From Leguminivora glycinivorella (lineage: Eukaryota; Arthropoda; Insecta; Lepidoptera; Tortricidae), in assembly GCF_023078275.1 (NCBI RefSeq), contig NC_062973.1:19772956-19836955 (forward strand): DNA of 64,000 nucleotides, read 5' to 3'. Below the pieces are notes generated by a model. The model worked only from the letters and a program-made list of their open reading frames with translations. It ran no database searches and was not told where the DNA came from. Position 1 is the stretch's first letter. Each line of letters opens with the position of its first letter. The position numbers and the translations under genes were made by a program. Below are positions 35,061-46,382 of the stretch, one piece after another.

Positions 35061-35940
35061 TGACACAAAAACAATTTCTGCAATATTGTTAGGTGGTAAA
35101 TATTTCCTAGTCTACGCAACATTTGCGAGAATGTTATCATTTTCTGGACATCACTTTGACCATGCACGAAAATGTTGAGTGGTCCGAACCGCACCCAAGA
35201 CGGTCTGCTGACATGGCCGAAGGTAATTGGCTTAAAGTAAAGGCCGGCAAAAGGCTCGCGCCAGGAATTTATGTTATCAGACTAGCAATATTGTGATTTA
35301 AGGGACGCCTGAAGATTTGGCAGTTTGAGAGCAAGCCTATGTAGAGGAAGCTTAAGACGCTACAGGAGTGAAAATGCTAAAATGGAAAGGCGCCCCTCTT
35401 TCAATTTGGGAATTTTAGTTAAAAAAACTAGTGTTATTAACTAGATTTATCGAAAAAAAATTATCCATTAAGAACAATTCAGTTAAAAGATATTGCGAAA
35501 AAATCTTTAAAATTGAGGTTCCGCTCTCGACTGTTTCCTCCTTCAGAATTTAATCAATCGTAACGAAATTTGAGAATCTGAACAACAATGATCTGTGTCG
35601 GAACGTTTAGTTTTTTTTTTGGCTTTGTTACCAATCTTGAGTATCACACCTTTTTTGCGCCATAATCAAAAAGGCCGCTTTTGGAAATTTTTGATTGGCG
35701 TCTTTAAAAATAAAAATATCAAAAAAATCAAAACGGTCCGACACAGATAAAAAAAATAATAATCTGTGTTCAGAAAATCATTGCTCTATCTTCAAAAACC
35801 AGGAAGGAAATAGTCAAGAGCGTTTGTATGGAGAATTGACTCTTCAGATAGAACTGGTATCCAGTCCTTAGACCCTAGAATCTTAAGCGCGGGTATTGTA
35901 GTTCATAATCCTGAATGATTTTCTTTGGTAATAGGTACAG
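35061..35940. repeat. Dispersed repeat region, class unknown
   Basis: The part 35480-35850 contains GTTCCGCTCTCGACTGTTTC, CAAAACGGTCCGACACAGAT and GAATTGACTCTTCAGATAG. It recalls a repeat frequent in moth genomes (from memory). No termini or coding capacity could be defined. 35061-35470 holds nothing recognisable. Confidence 0.4.
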
Positions 35941-36639
35941 GTAAGTCACAGTAGCTTTGTTACTTTAATAATAAACATCAGATTTTAGACTCCCTTCGTG
36001 AATAATTTTATTATTGCTAAAATGTAACTAGATAAAATTAAACTAATTATGTTATTAGCTTATCTTTCTGATTAAATAAAATAATTTACCGACTGTTTAT
36101 CCAAAATTGGGTTTCCATCATTGTTTATCCTCCTATTACTCAATTCTTCGAAAAAGGGAAATTAACCTACTGTACAAATATTATAGGGTGGAACTTGCGA
36201 GAAATTAAGGAATAAGTAATTTGGAAACGTAATGGGTAAAGAAACATGATTTTCACGAAGTTGAAACAAAACCCTTTAAGAAGCATCCCACATTAGTGTT
36301 TCTCTCGGGGTCTAAGTCTATGGATGTTGCTTGCTTGACACATCGTTGGCGCAACTGCGGCGTAGCGACCCTTGAAAGACGCCACTGTGGGTTACCCCTA
36401 AGTTACCAACCTCCTGGAAGTCCTGGAGTCCTGGCGTGTCTTTAGGCGGTAGTGTGAGGTGAACACGAAACTTGGAGTTCTAGAGTATAGAACAAGTACA
36501 GTCATCAACATCATCCATAGGATGAAATAATGCCCCAAAAATATTTGACATCCTGAATATCTTTTCTAAATAGACACAAATATACATATAGTTTCGTGTC
36601 TGAAATGTCAGTCTAATTATTTTTTCTATGTATAGAAAA

Positions 36640-37255
36640 CACCTTTTTAGGGTTCTGTAGTCAACTAGGAACCCTTATAGTTTCGCCATGTCTGTCTGTC
36701 CGTCCGTCCGTCCGTCCATCCGTCCGTCCGTCCGTCCGTCCGTCCGTCCGTCCGTCCGTCCGTCCGTCCGTCCGTCCGTCCGTCCGCGGATAATCTCAGT
36801 AACCGTTAGCACTAGAAAGCTGAAATTTGGTACCAATATGTATATCAATCACGCCGACAAAGTGCAAAAATAAAAAATGGGAAAAAATGTTTTATTAGGG
36901 TACCCCCCATACATAGTGGGGGCAGATTTTTTTTTTTCATTCGAACCCCAACGTGTGATATATTGTTGGATAGGTATTTAAAAATTAATAAGGGTTTACT
37001 AAGATCGTTTTTTGATAATATTAATATTTTCGGAAATAATCGCTCCTAAAGGAAAAAAAAGTGCGTCCCCCCCCCTCTAACTTTTGAACCATATGTTCAA
37101 AAAATATGAAAAAAATCACAAAAGTAGAACTTTATAAAGACTTTCTAGGAAAATTGTTTTGAACTTGATAGGTTCAGTAGTTTTTGAGAAAAATACGGAA
37201 AACTACGGAACCCTACACTGAGCGTGGCCCGACACGCTCTTGGCCGGTTTTTTTA
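36640..37255. repeat. GGGTTCTGTA dispersed repeat with (GTCC)n microsatellite
   Basis: The left end AGGGTTCTGTAGTCAACTAG and the right end CTACGGAACCCTACACTGAG, followed by TTGGCCGGTTTTTT, are the conserved boundaries of a common lepidopteran repeat. A (GTCC)n array of about 25 units occupies 36690-36786. The 61-codon frame at 36688-36873 is only the translation of this microsatellite. Related, diverged sequences are at 53975-54910 and 56755-56815. Confidence 0.7.
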
Positions 37256-38283
37256 ATTAAGCGGTTACAGAATGGAAGTTACATCTGAAACGATATTTGA
37301 TCCGCTAATTTTGATGCTGACTGTATTACATAATGCATTAAAACAAAAAATGTGAAAACATGTGTAGGTATGTATACCAAATCACCCTTCAGCAACCAAT
37401 AAATACGAAGCACGAATATTTGTTTACCCAAATATATTGGTTTCATTATTTACTTTCTGTTTCATATTCATGTAACAAGTTAGTTCCGAATCCGATGATT
37501 AAATTCCGACGAACACACCTTTAAAGTTACTTGAGCAAACATTCGCTACCCGCGAAAGCAAATTGCCAAAACAAATTGTATGTAAAGTTTGGAGTTGGCA
37601 TCAAGTTCGATACAAGTTCCTTAATAAATTGTTGACTTCACATCCATACGCGTAGTAAACGGAATTCAGTGTCAGTAGCGCCATCTATCGGCGCGATCAC
37701 AAAACTGCTTCGTACTTTGATTTTTGATTCAACTCATAACAACTAAATATGTAGGTCCGCCATGAATTTTTGCAGCTCACTACACCTGTCACATTATTCG
37801 GTGCAGTCACTTTATACATACTTTTAACTTACACGACGTTGACGTACAAAAGAATAACTCTCTGAAAACTTACAGTGTTCATGCAACGAAGCAAAGATCT
37901 TGATAGTTTTAAGATTAGGTTTGAAAACTGAAAAGTTAAGTATAACGGCTTAAAGTTTAAAGCCTGGATTAGACGGATATCCTGTGTCATAAGGGGTGGT
38001 TCAAGTCAGCCATTTAATTTAATACTGAGTTTCTTAGCCGGGGTTTTACCGGAAGGAGTGGTTAAAAAGTAAATGAGATCATCGATAATTGCAACGAAAT
38101 TTCGTGGATATCAGGGTACGACACTTTTTGACGAAAAATATATACTTAGCATGGAGTTGAGTTTTAAGTTCAGATATTGTTTAATTATTTATTTACATGA
38201 ACATATTTACATAATTATATAAGAAACTAAGACCTTAAAAGCTAGCTAATGTGTAAAATAGGCCCTTGAGGCATTGTAGAATT
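37256..38283. other. Unassigned intergenic DNA
   Basis: No coding sequence or defined repeat recognised. Confidence 0.4.
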
Positions 38284-38560
38284 TGTAGATAGATAGATAG
38301 ATAGAATACTCTTTATTGGCACACCTCAGAAAAAGATACAGTGGAGACAAAACAAATTGCATCAAGAAACAACACCAATTGCATTTGTTGCATTGTACCA
38401 AGAATACTGGCGACATTTCCTCGCTGTATCGCAATGCTGATACGTTGTGCGAGGAAGTCGCCAGCTCTGAGATAGTTTTAATTTTCTTTATGTTTTTAAT
38501 GTCAGGTCAGGTCCAGGTACTGGTATGGTACCTATATATATACCTAAATATAACTACATA
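38284..38560 (-). mobile_element. Non-LTR retrotransposon 3' end fragment
   Basis: Read on the minus strand it ends GAGGTGTGCCAATAAAGAGT followed by a (CTAT)n tail, a LINE 3' terminus. A shared block, GATACGTTGTGCGAGGAAGT (plus strand), recurs as a diverged fragment at about 61265-61300. No polymerase remains. Confidence 0.6.
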
Positions 38561-39015
38561 GTATAAGGAACTACTGTGTACTTCAAGTTCTTATTTACTA
38601 AATTATGTTCAAGTTCTTATTTACTAAATTATGTTTCAACTCCTTACATGTTTATATTTGTAATAAAATTTAAGTTTGCGTCACCAAAATCCTAAAGCAT
38701 CATACCTTTAATATAAGGTAAGTTTACCCATAAACCCACGCAATGTGACCTTCCCGTACGTCCAAGTTTTAATCGCCGTAATGAAACACACACACTTTTC
38801 GCTAAATTGGGTTAAATGAGGGCTTTTAAAGGTCATGGATCCTCTTTAGTTTAAGAGGACATTCTGTAATATACGGTTGAAACTCTAAAGTATAAACTCT
38901 TTCTTTCTCGTTACTCCTTCCTTGGTGAAAATTAAGTATTACGTGACTCATTAAAATAAGTTTAAGCGTAGGTAATTAAATCACGCAATAATGTAACGAT
39001 TTTGATTATCTAGTT

Positions 39016-39300
39016 GAATGAGAATGAATGAATGAATGAGACTTTATTCGAAACACATTTACAACAACATCAAAGTAGGCTTAAATGTAGGAAAATAAAT
39101 GAAGTTACAGTGCTGAGGGTGGTTTCGGAAAAGGATAACACTCAGCATTTGTCGCACCACATTAGTAGTGTTACGACGCTGATTTTTCATCAGTGTACCC
39201 ATTGACACTTAGAACAAACACAAAACGTAAAAAGCAGAGCAAAACAGAAACAGAACACATTATAATGTACAGTTGATAGTTGTATGAAAACTGATATATA
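39016..39300 (-). mobile_element. Non-LTR retrotransposon 3' end fragment
   Basis: The minus strand reads TGTTTCGAATAAAGTCTCAT followed by (TCAT)n, a typical LINE 3' tail. The next ~230 bp carry no reading frame and would be 3' untranslated sequence. It lies just upstream of, and opposite in orientation to, the reverse-transcriptase element at 39440. Confidence 0.6.
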
Positions 39301-39439
39301 TACATATTTATATATAGTATTACTAATAATTACTCATACAATATTTACATATATAGTTAAATAATATAATACATATATACATAGTTCTAGACCCCCCGTT
39401 GTTTAGACATGCCATAGTCATAACTATGATAGTCCTAGT

Positions 39440-41345
39440 ATAAGCCTAATATAGCAACCCCGCAAAAGCCTAATATAGCAATGGCTATGCTAAATCTGCG
39501 GCGAAATGCTCCACATGTTACAAAAACAATGTTTTTCGCACCGTTTACTGTTTCCGAACTGCTTACAATTATTAAAAGAATTAAACCTAAAGGTACGCGG
39601 GATATATATGAGCTATTACCTACATATGTTTTGCGCCAGCTTCCTTACAACTTTCTGCATGCGTTGTGCCATCAGTTTAACAAATCTGCGTGTAAAGGCG
39701 AATACCCTATTTCTCTCAAGACAATAAAGGTAACGCCGGTATACAAGGGAAAAGGTTCTAAAAAAGAACAAAAATCATACAGGCCTATATCCATTGTCCC
39801 GGCTATATCAAAAATGTTTGAGATGGGGCTATGTGACCGACTGATAAGATTCCTAACCATCAACGGTGCGCTCTGTAAGCAGCAGCACGCTTACCAAGCA
39901 GGTAAGTCCACGACCGGTGCTGCTCGCCTTATGAAGCGAACCGTGTTCGAGCACCTCGAAGGTAGGAAACACGTAGCTGCTGTGTTCTTCGATTTGTCAC
40001 GTGCATTCGATTTGGTCGACCATGGCCTCATAGCAAACAAACTTGAACATTATGGCGTACGTGGGATAGTACTTAAGTTGCTCAATTCCTTCTTGTGTGA
40101 CAGGCAGCAGTCGACGGACGTGAATAACAAGAAGTCGACTCTCGTCCCCATAGGTGACAGGTCTGTACCGCAAGGGTCAAATATTGGAAATAATATCTTT
40201 CTAATCCTGATGAATGATTTTCCATTTCTCTCGCCTATAGTAGACTTCGTGATGTATGCGGATGATATCTGTGCAATCATAAATGCTGATAGCAGAGACC
40301 AACTGCTGATCAACGTGCGCAATATTATTTGTAGCCTCTCGGAATGGTTCACATTTAATGGAATGGTCCTGAATCTAGAAAAAACGAGCCTAGTGGAGTT
40401 TAATTTAAGGCAAAGTTACAAACCTGCTGACACCGATTCAGTGCTTGTGGGGAATATTACAATCCCCATTGTAGAGCATGCCCAATTTTTAGGTTTCACT
40501 TTTGATTGTAGTCTAAAGTGGCAACTTCATATTGATAGGATATGTAAAAAACTCAATTCTGCCTATTATATAATTTCTAGACTAATGCCCATACTGTCAA
40601 AGGAAAATCTATTAATTGCTTATAATGCGTATTGTTATTCCGTATTAACATATGGCGTGGATCTATGGGGGTTGGCGGCTGACAGAGACCGTCCATTTAT
40701 CATACAAAAAAAAATAATTCGAAAAATGGCACGTGTCGCTCCAGAGACACCAGCTCAGCAACTATTCATAGATCTAAAAATATTAACACTACCATCTATT
40801 TTCATTTTAGAGGTTGCTAAGTACGTTCGGCAGAATCTTGAGTCCTTTACACGGAAAAAATGGAAAAGTGATCGATATCATGAGAGCAGACAACACGACC
40901 TGGACGTGCCAAGCTGTCGTCTAGCGAAAACTGCAAATAGTTTGCATGTACTAGGTCCCAAGCTATATAACAAAATTCCTGTCAACATCAAAAATACGAA
41001 CACATATTTAGGCTTCACTCTAAAACTAAAATCATTTTTGTTGCAGAAGGCCTACTATTCCGTTTCTGAATATATGACCGAATGAAATAAAATTATATAC
41101 CTACTATGCAATTAATATCATAAATTATCATAATATAATACGAATAAAATAGAATTATATGTCACTTTTTGTAAATAATAATTATAATATTTAATTCCAA
41201 TGAGAAAATGTACAATAAATTAAATTATACTTAAACTAGATAAATATTTTTGTAAATTGTATATAAATATGTGAATGTAAAACCTGACAATGTATAATCA
41301 ATACTGAATAAAGAATATGAATATGAATATGAATGAATATAATGA
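39440..41345 (+). mobile_element. 5'-truncated non-LTR retrotransposon
   Basis: It includes the 534-codon reverse-transcriptase frame, a ~200-bp AT-rich 3' untranslated region and a tail AATAAAGAATATGAATATGA at about 41308-41345. The endonuclease half normally upstream of the polymerase is absent, so the insertion is 5'-truncated at about 39440. At the 5' junction AAGCCTAATATAGCAA occurs twice (39442 and 39466). No flanking target duplication was identified with confidence. Confidence 0.8.
39481..41085 (+). CDS. Non-LTR reverse transcriptase (CR1/L2-like), N-terminally truncated
   Basis: 534 codons without a stop. The RT domain spans about residues 20-330: YRPISIVPAISKMFE from residue 100, the first catalytic Asp in FFDLSRAFD (Asp 171), VPQGS (229-233), and the YADD active site (259-262). 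Next come a FNGMVLNLEKT motif and a C-terminal region with SVLTYGVDLWG and QKKIIRKMAR. Family ORF2 proteins are usually 900-1000 residues with an apurinic-type endonuclease first; that domain is missing, so this is the C-terminal half. The frame stays open upstream to a TAG at 39436-39438, so the ATG is probably an internal methionine. The protein would copy LINE RNA at a nicked target, but without its endonuclease it is unlikely to act alone. Clade placement (CR1/L2/Daphne group) is by impression. Confidence 0.9.
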   Translation: MAMLNLRRNAPHVTKTMFFAPFTVSELLTIIKRIKPKGTRDIYELLPTYVLRQLPYNFLHALCHQFNKSACKGEYPISLKTIKVTPVYKGKGSKKEQKSYRPISIVPAISKMFEMGLCDRLIRFLTINGALCKQQHAYQAGKSTTGAARLMKRTVFEHLEGRKHVAAVFFDLSRAFDLVDHGLIANKLEHYGVRGIVLKLLNSFLCDRQQSTDVNNKKSTLVPIGDRSVPQGSNIGNNIFLILMNDFPFLSPIVDFVMYADDICAIINADSRDQLLINVRNIICSLSEWFTFNGMVLNLEKTSLVEFNLRQSYKPADTDSVLVGNITIPIVEHAQFLGFTFDCSLKWQLHIDRICKKLNSAYYIISRLMPILSKENLLIAYNAYCYSVLTYGVDLWGLAADRDRPFIIQKKIIRKMARVAPETPAQQLFIDLKILTLPSIFILEVAKYVRQNLESFTRKKWKSDRYHESRQHDLDVPSCRLAKTANSLHVLGPKLYNKIPVNIKNTNTYLGFTLKLKSFLLQKAYYSVSEYMTE

Positions 41346-42549
41346 AAATCTTCTCATAGTTCTCATAACCTTACTCGCAAGTAAGTATGATATAAGAGAG
41401 TAAAAATAACTGGTTAAACTTTTATACACTTAGGCATGTATTTTAAGAGATTTCAAATAAAAGTCTTGAAGGACAGGTATTGATTTAAAATTAAACCAAC
41501 ATTGCTTTCAAACAAATTAGTGGGCCCTCTTAAGTTTGTCAGTATCTCCAAAGAATAATTTTTATAGTAAGTATATTTATTTATTATCTACACCAGTAAT
41601 TTTACACTATATCGACGATCTTACGCGGAACAACAAGGTAAGTCAAAGGCTTGGATTTATTCTGCAAACGATAGCATAGCAGTTAGGGCCCGGATCGACG
41701 GGATTTGGCCGAAAATTGGCCAAATGAAGGCTCAATGGACGTGTCACGGCGAGTCGCCGGGCACATTTGTCTGTGTCCGGGATTGTCCGCATTGCCGTAC
41801 GATAGGGATGGGGGAATTTTATATAATTATTAGTGTATTATTAATACACAGTTTTTTGCAAATGCAAAAATGTCATTTTTGGCACAAGCTTTTATCGCCG
41901 ACTGTACCTTTGTTTCAACAGTCATCTACTGCTCTCCGAGACATTTCTAAAAACCCCTTACTCGATGGGATACGACGTTTCATGACAGAGTTCCTATGAC
42001 CACCTTTCTGCTCCACCATCAAATCAGTTACATGATACCATAATATTGCATTGTCACGTGATTTATATATGCGTGCACAGCTTAATCGGAAACCGGGAAG
42101 TGCGTCAAATTTAGCTTCTACGTTTTGACACACTAACATACTAACATGATTCGGTCAAACTGTGTTTTTTGAAAAAACAATTAAATCCAAATACATAATA
42201 AGAAATACGGTTTGATACCTTATAGGGTAAGGTGCTTTGCGCACACTAGCGTCCTCTGCCCCCCACCTGACGCAACCCCCCTTTTACCCTAAAATATGTC
42301 CCAAAATTCAGTTTTTTTACATTTTTGGGGAAAGTATACATTTTAGAAAAAAAATTGTCAATAAAAGAAATAATGCTCATGAAATTCCCAATAAAAAAGG
42401 TTATATAATATTTTTTGATATCATGCACTATTTTCATGTTATATATTTCATTGTGTAACAAACTTAGATGATGAACTAGCTCTGCAGAATGCGTACGTAA
42501 ATGCATGCTGTTCCTTTAAAAACATAAAAATCACTATATGTATGCCTTT
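41346..42549. other. Unassigned intergenic DNA
   Basis: A GC-richer stretch at 41690-41800 (GGGCCCGGATCGACGGGATT) may be part of a dispersed repeat. No coding sequence recognised. Confidence 0.4.
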
Positions 42550-42762
42550 CAGATTTGAGGAGTTCCCTCGATTTCTCCAGGATCCATCATCAGAACTGGG
42601 TTCTGATAAAAATGAGACCAATCTGTATGCATATACATTCAATAAAAATAAAAAATCTAAATCGGTCCAGTAAACGGCGGAGATATCGTGGAACAAACAT
42701 AAAAAAAATACAGAAGAATTCAGAACCACCTTCCTTGAGATTTAAGGGCGGCGGTTAAAAAG
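42550..42762. repeat. Dispersed repeat, GAGGAGTTCCCTCGATTTCT family
   Basis: GAGGAGTTCCCTCGATTTCT followed by CCAGGATCCATCATCAGAAC and TAAACGGCGGAGATATCGTG is recalled as a common lepidopteran repeat. A related piece in opposite orientation is at 47155-47335 (GGAGAAATCGAGGGAACTCT). Confidence 0.55.
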
Positions 42763-42816
42763 CGCAATTTACATTTCATTATTTGTTAGGAAACACCCAG
42801 TAGGTATAAGTAAGTA

Positions 42817-43110
42817 TTGATAATAAGTTTAATAAGTATTAAACTTATTATCAAATTGCCCAACAATCACGTAGCAGTATCATAAATGCTCGGGCAATGT
42901 GATAAAAATGGCGTTCATGCAAACTTGTTAAACTTATTATCAAATTGCCCAACAATCACGTAGCAGTATCATAATGCCCGGGCAATGTGATAAAAAATGG
43001 CGTTCAGAAAAACCTGTTAAACTTATTATCAAATTGCCCGACGATTACGTTGCAGTATCATAATGACCGGGCAATGTGATAAAAAATGGCGTCTAGACAA
43101 TCATTAATCA
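42817..43110. repeat. 89-bp tandem repeats preceded by an inverted partial unit
   Basis: Units begin at 42839, 42928 and 43017 (TTAAACTTATTATCAAATTG) with an exact 89-bp spacing. Each contains ATTGCCCAACAATCACG..CGGGCAATGTGATAAAAA, so ATTGCCC and GGGCAAT pair within a unit. Immediately before unit 1 an inverted copy of the unit start (TTGATAATAAGTTTAAT) makes a 38-nt palindrome at 42817-42854. A fourth, degenerate unit follows to about 43175 with several CATTATTCATAATGCCCGGG palindromes. Confidence 0.85.
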
Positions 43111-43185
43111 CTTTGCCCAATATAGCTAGGCATTATTCATAATGCCCGGGCATTATACATAATGCCCTTATTAATCACTTGGTCC

Positions 43186-43230
43186 ATAACATATATAAAC
43201 GGCAAAGTTCTGAGTGCCTGACTGACTTAG
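43186..43230 (+). promoter_or_regulatory. TATA-like promoter candidate after the tandem array
   Basis: CATATATAAACGGCAAAG is followed, about 25-30 bases on, by GAGTGCCTGACTGAC. The palindromic tandem units would lie just upstream, in the position of enhancers. This resembles the U3/R part of a long terminal repeat, but no LTR ends or primer-binding site were found. Inference only. Confidence 0.25.
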
Positions 43231-43704
43231 CGCTAGCGTCGATATTTAATATTCTGCAACATCACTAGCGCGCCGACCTAGGGGTCAGCCCTGTTAGGTT
43301 TAGGTCATTCCCGTTAGGTCATCAGAGAGCTATCCTACTCTCGTCATTACTGGAGTGCATAAAAATTACAAACAGTTAGCGACTCCAGCCTTTGAGGCTG
43401 AGCAAATGTGGCCGATTGCGAGCGGCAAAGTTGGCCAAATGGATTGAGTTTTCGAGAGCCGAATTTAAAATGTTTTTTTGACTTGACCTGATTTATTCCC
43501 TGTGGTGCGATTTTGTAGGTGTGGGATAAAGGGCACTCTCTTTATAACGGGTAATTATTTTCTAAATATGTGTTTTAATTGCACTTGAAGAATACGAAGG
43601 AAACGTAATTTAAACAACGAAATCCTAAATGACATCCTCATTAAGAGTTTGTTTCTATTTAAATCTTTTTAACAAGTTTGTGGTAGGTAGGTTAGGTTAG
43701 GTAT
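43231..43704. other. Unassigned DNA downstream of the promoter candidate
   Basis: No reading frame or known repeat. A few TTAGG units near 43688 are too short to count as telomeric repeat. Confidence 0.35.
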
Positions 43705-43960
43705 TTTCAAATAATACATACATACATACATACATACAATCACGCCTGTATCCCATAAAGGGGTAGGCAGAACACATGAAACTACTAAAGCTTCAGTGCC
43801 ACTCTTGGCAAATAAGGGGTTGAAAGAAAACGAAACTGTGACATTGCAGTGACAGGTTGCCAGCCTCTCGCCTACGCCACAATTTAACCCGTATCCCACA
43901 GTCGCCTTCTACGACACCCACGGGAAGAAAGGGGGTGGTGAAATTCTTAACCCGTCACCA
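43705..43960 (-). repeat. SINE-like repeat with (CATA)n tail, reverse copy
   Basis: On the plus strand it begins with (CATA)n, then GTATCCCATAAAGGGGTAGG, GCAGAACACATGAAACT, a CAGTGACAGGTTGCCAGCCT block and GCCTTCTACGACACCCACGG, reading into GGTGGTGAAATTCTTAACCC. It is the reverse of the repeat at 27598-27788 and longer at its 5' side. Confidence 0.65.
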
Positions 43961-44447
43961 CACAGGCAAATAATAAAGTATAAATAATGAAAGTTATCTC
44001 CGTCAATAATGTACAATTTTTTTTTCATGTTACAGCAAATATAAGTAAATCTAAAAAAAATAAAGAAGTACCTACTCAGTAGATTGTTAACTCTCATAAA
44101 TCAATATGGGATCTCGCCCTTGTACAAAGTACAAAATTATGCGTCTGTGATAACAATGGCACTTTTTACATCGAAATCAGCGTCGTTCGAATCTCTTTGA
44201 TGTTTCACAATCCCTTTCGTTGGCGCCGTTGGCGGGAGCCAGGAATATTATTATCGTCGCTTATCGATATATCATAAATAAACCAGTATAAGAGTGACCT
44301 CATACTAGTCTAGCCGATCGACTATCCTAGTCTACTCGACGCAACGCAGCGACTTTGCCGACGTTCGCTACAAAACAGCCTAAGTTTAAGCTCCATAGTT
44401 GTTGTCGAGTTGTAGTCCATAGTTGATGTGTTGTTGTTGTGTTTGAT

Positions 44448-44887
44448 GACCGGTCTGGCCTAGCGGGTAGTGACACTAGTGACCCTGCCTGCTAAGCCGC
44501 GGTCTCGGGTTCGAGTCCCGGTAAGGGCATTTATTTGTGTGATGAACACAGATATTTGTTCCTGAGTCATGGATGTTTTCTATATATATAAGTATTTGTA
44601 TCCATACTAAACTAATATTATAAATGGGAAAGTGTGTGTGTCTGTTTGTTTGTCCGTCTTTGACGTCGTCACGTCACGACAAATTGTCGTGATTTTTTAA
44701 GTGGAGATAGTTGAAGGGAGGGAGAGCGACATGGGCTACTTTTTGTCTCTTTCTGACGCGAGCGAAGCCGCGGGCGAATACTAGTATTATATATATCGTT
44801 GTCTGAGCACCCACAACACAAGCTTAGCCTTCTTGAGCTTACCGTGAGACTCAGTAAATATGTGTAAGAATGTCCTAAAATATTCCT
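44448..44887 (+). mobile_element. tRNA-derived SINE interrupted by another element
   Basis: The head GACCGGTCTGGCCTAGCGGG with B box GGTTCGAGTCC (44508-44518) leads to GGTAAGGGCATTTATTTGTG and GATGAACACAGATATTTG. After the insert at about 44604-44784 the SINE resumes with ATATATCGTTGTCTGAGCAC, then TGAGCTTACCGTGAGACTCA and TGTGTAAGAATGTCCTA. The uninterrupted copy at 48023-48270 confirms the joined order. Confidence 0.85.
44604..44784. mobile_element. Short non-autonomous element (Lep1/Helitron-like) inside the SINE
   Basis: It starts ATACTAAACTAATATTATAA and ends GCGGGCGAATACTAGTA. The interior contains GGGAAAGTGTGTGTGTCTGT and TTTTTAAGTGGAGATAGTTG. The same element is at 51734-51910. Its compact ends, lack of inverted repeats and insertion without an evident target duplication recall the Helitron-like Lep1 repeats of Lepidoptera; this naming is tentative. 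Confidence 0.65.
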
Positions 44888-46382
44888 TCCTTTTTAAAAG
44901 ATTCCTTTTTTGGTGATCATTTCATATTATGTAAATTTAACTTATTTTAATTATAATGATACTATTTTCTATAATTTTTTGACGATCACAATATAGATTC
45001 TTATAAATTGACTTAAATGTAATTTGTACTGCAATTATGTTGTGAAATAATATATCTAATCTAATCTATTTATTTTATTTATTTATTTTAGAGAAATTCG
45101 TATGGTTTTATATCGTAGTACCTTATAACGAGGCTCATTTCCCTGAAAGGGCCATCACCCTGAACTTATTATAATATGCTCCTTCCTATTAATTTTGCCT
45201 GCATAGGACCAAGAGCTAATTTAAAAATTTCATATTTCCATACTTCTAGTCCCCCAGAGACTCAGCGCTTAGCAGCCGAAAGGAATCGCACCGGAGCCTA
45301 TTCGAAGCACGTACTCTTATAATCATGTTCGAGTCCTAGCACAGTTTGATAAAGTCGACTCTCATACGAATGACGCGAGCTCTCTGAAAATAATGTTTAA
45401 AAATATGGAATTGTTATTCCTGTGACATGCTGCGCTTATTGAGCGTTTAATCTTTGTCTTTTTGTTATTTTCAATGGTTTGTTTACATTGTAGTTGAAGT
45501 AAATAATAGTAGTTTATACCTATTATTTACTGCAAATTTATCTCATTAACTACATGTAGTGTTGCAGCGCTAGTTTAGTAATTGTAAGAACCTTTTTTTA
45601 AGTATGTGATCGTGCTTTCGTATTAACTTTGTTTGTTTTAATATGTGTAGGTATGTGTGTACAGGAATGTGTAGTTTGTATTGTTGTCCCAGCTTTAGTT
45701 AATATTTTGGATAGCAGTTAAACGAAATACATAGTTTTCTAGCGAAAAGGAATACATATAACCAAACCAAAGGATCGATTCAGATTTTAGGACACGTCAC
45801 ATATGAGGATCCAGAGTAGAATCTAATCAAATTTAATTTAAATATTTTAGTTTTTTCTTTAATTTGAATGCCTTAATCATTTTCAAATTATGGAAGCTCA
45901 ACTTATTGTCCATGAATCCTCTATATTTGTTGGTAAGCAATAAATAATGAGAAAGTCTACGTGTGTGCAGAAAACAGGAAATCAACTTACTCGTTCATAC
46001 AAAATGCAAACGTACTCGGTGACTGTTGCCAAATTTAAATTAGTTATACCTACTGCGAAGGTTTTTGAAATTATTATACATATTTTCGAATTTCAAACGT
46101 AGAATTTACAATATTTACATGAATTAGTAATCCGTTTATATAGGTAGATACATACTCGTACTAGGTAGGTAATTATGTAAATTGTAAATTTCAGTCAAGT
46201 ACCTAAATGTTAATCATTAAGATTATTATTAGTTTTGTAAAAAAAATAAGACACATTTTCTGTACATATTGTGTTTTTTTTTAAACTTCAAAGAGCCATA
46301 AATATGTACTGAAAAACATCGCACAATACACGTGCCAAGAGGAAATTCGTATCTCGTGTCGATTTGAAAGACTCCTATTTGA
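44888..46382. other. Unassigned intergenic DNA
   Basis: A TTTATTTATTTTATTTATTT low-complexity run lies near 45068-45092. No gene or repeat boundaries recognised. Confidence 0.4.

Noticed and set aside
36688..36873. 61-codon frame reading Ser-Val-Arg-Pro repeats
   Set aside because: It is the translation of a (GTCC)n microsatellite inside a dispersed repeat.
39016..41345. Twin-primed (5'-inverted) single LINE insertion joining the minus-strand 39016 fragment to the 39440 element
   Set aside because: The minus-strand piece is itself a 3' end with a polyadenylation-like signal and (TCAT)n tail; twin priming would give an inverted 5' or internal piece.
43681..43703. Telomeric (TTAGG)n repeat
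   Set aside because: Only about three units; no array.
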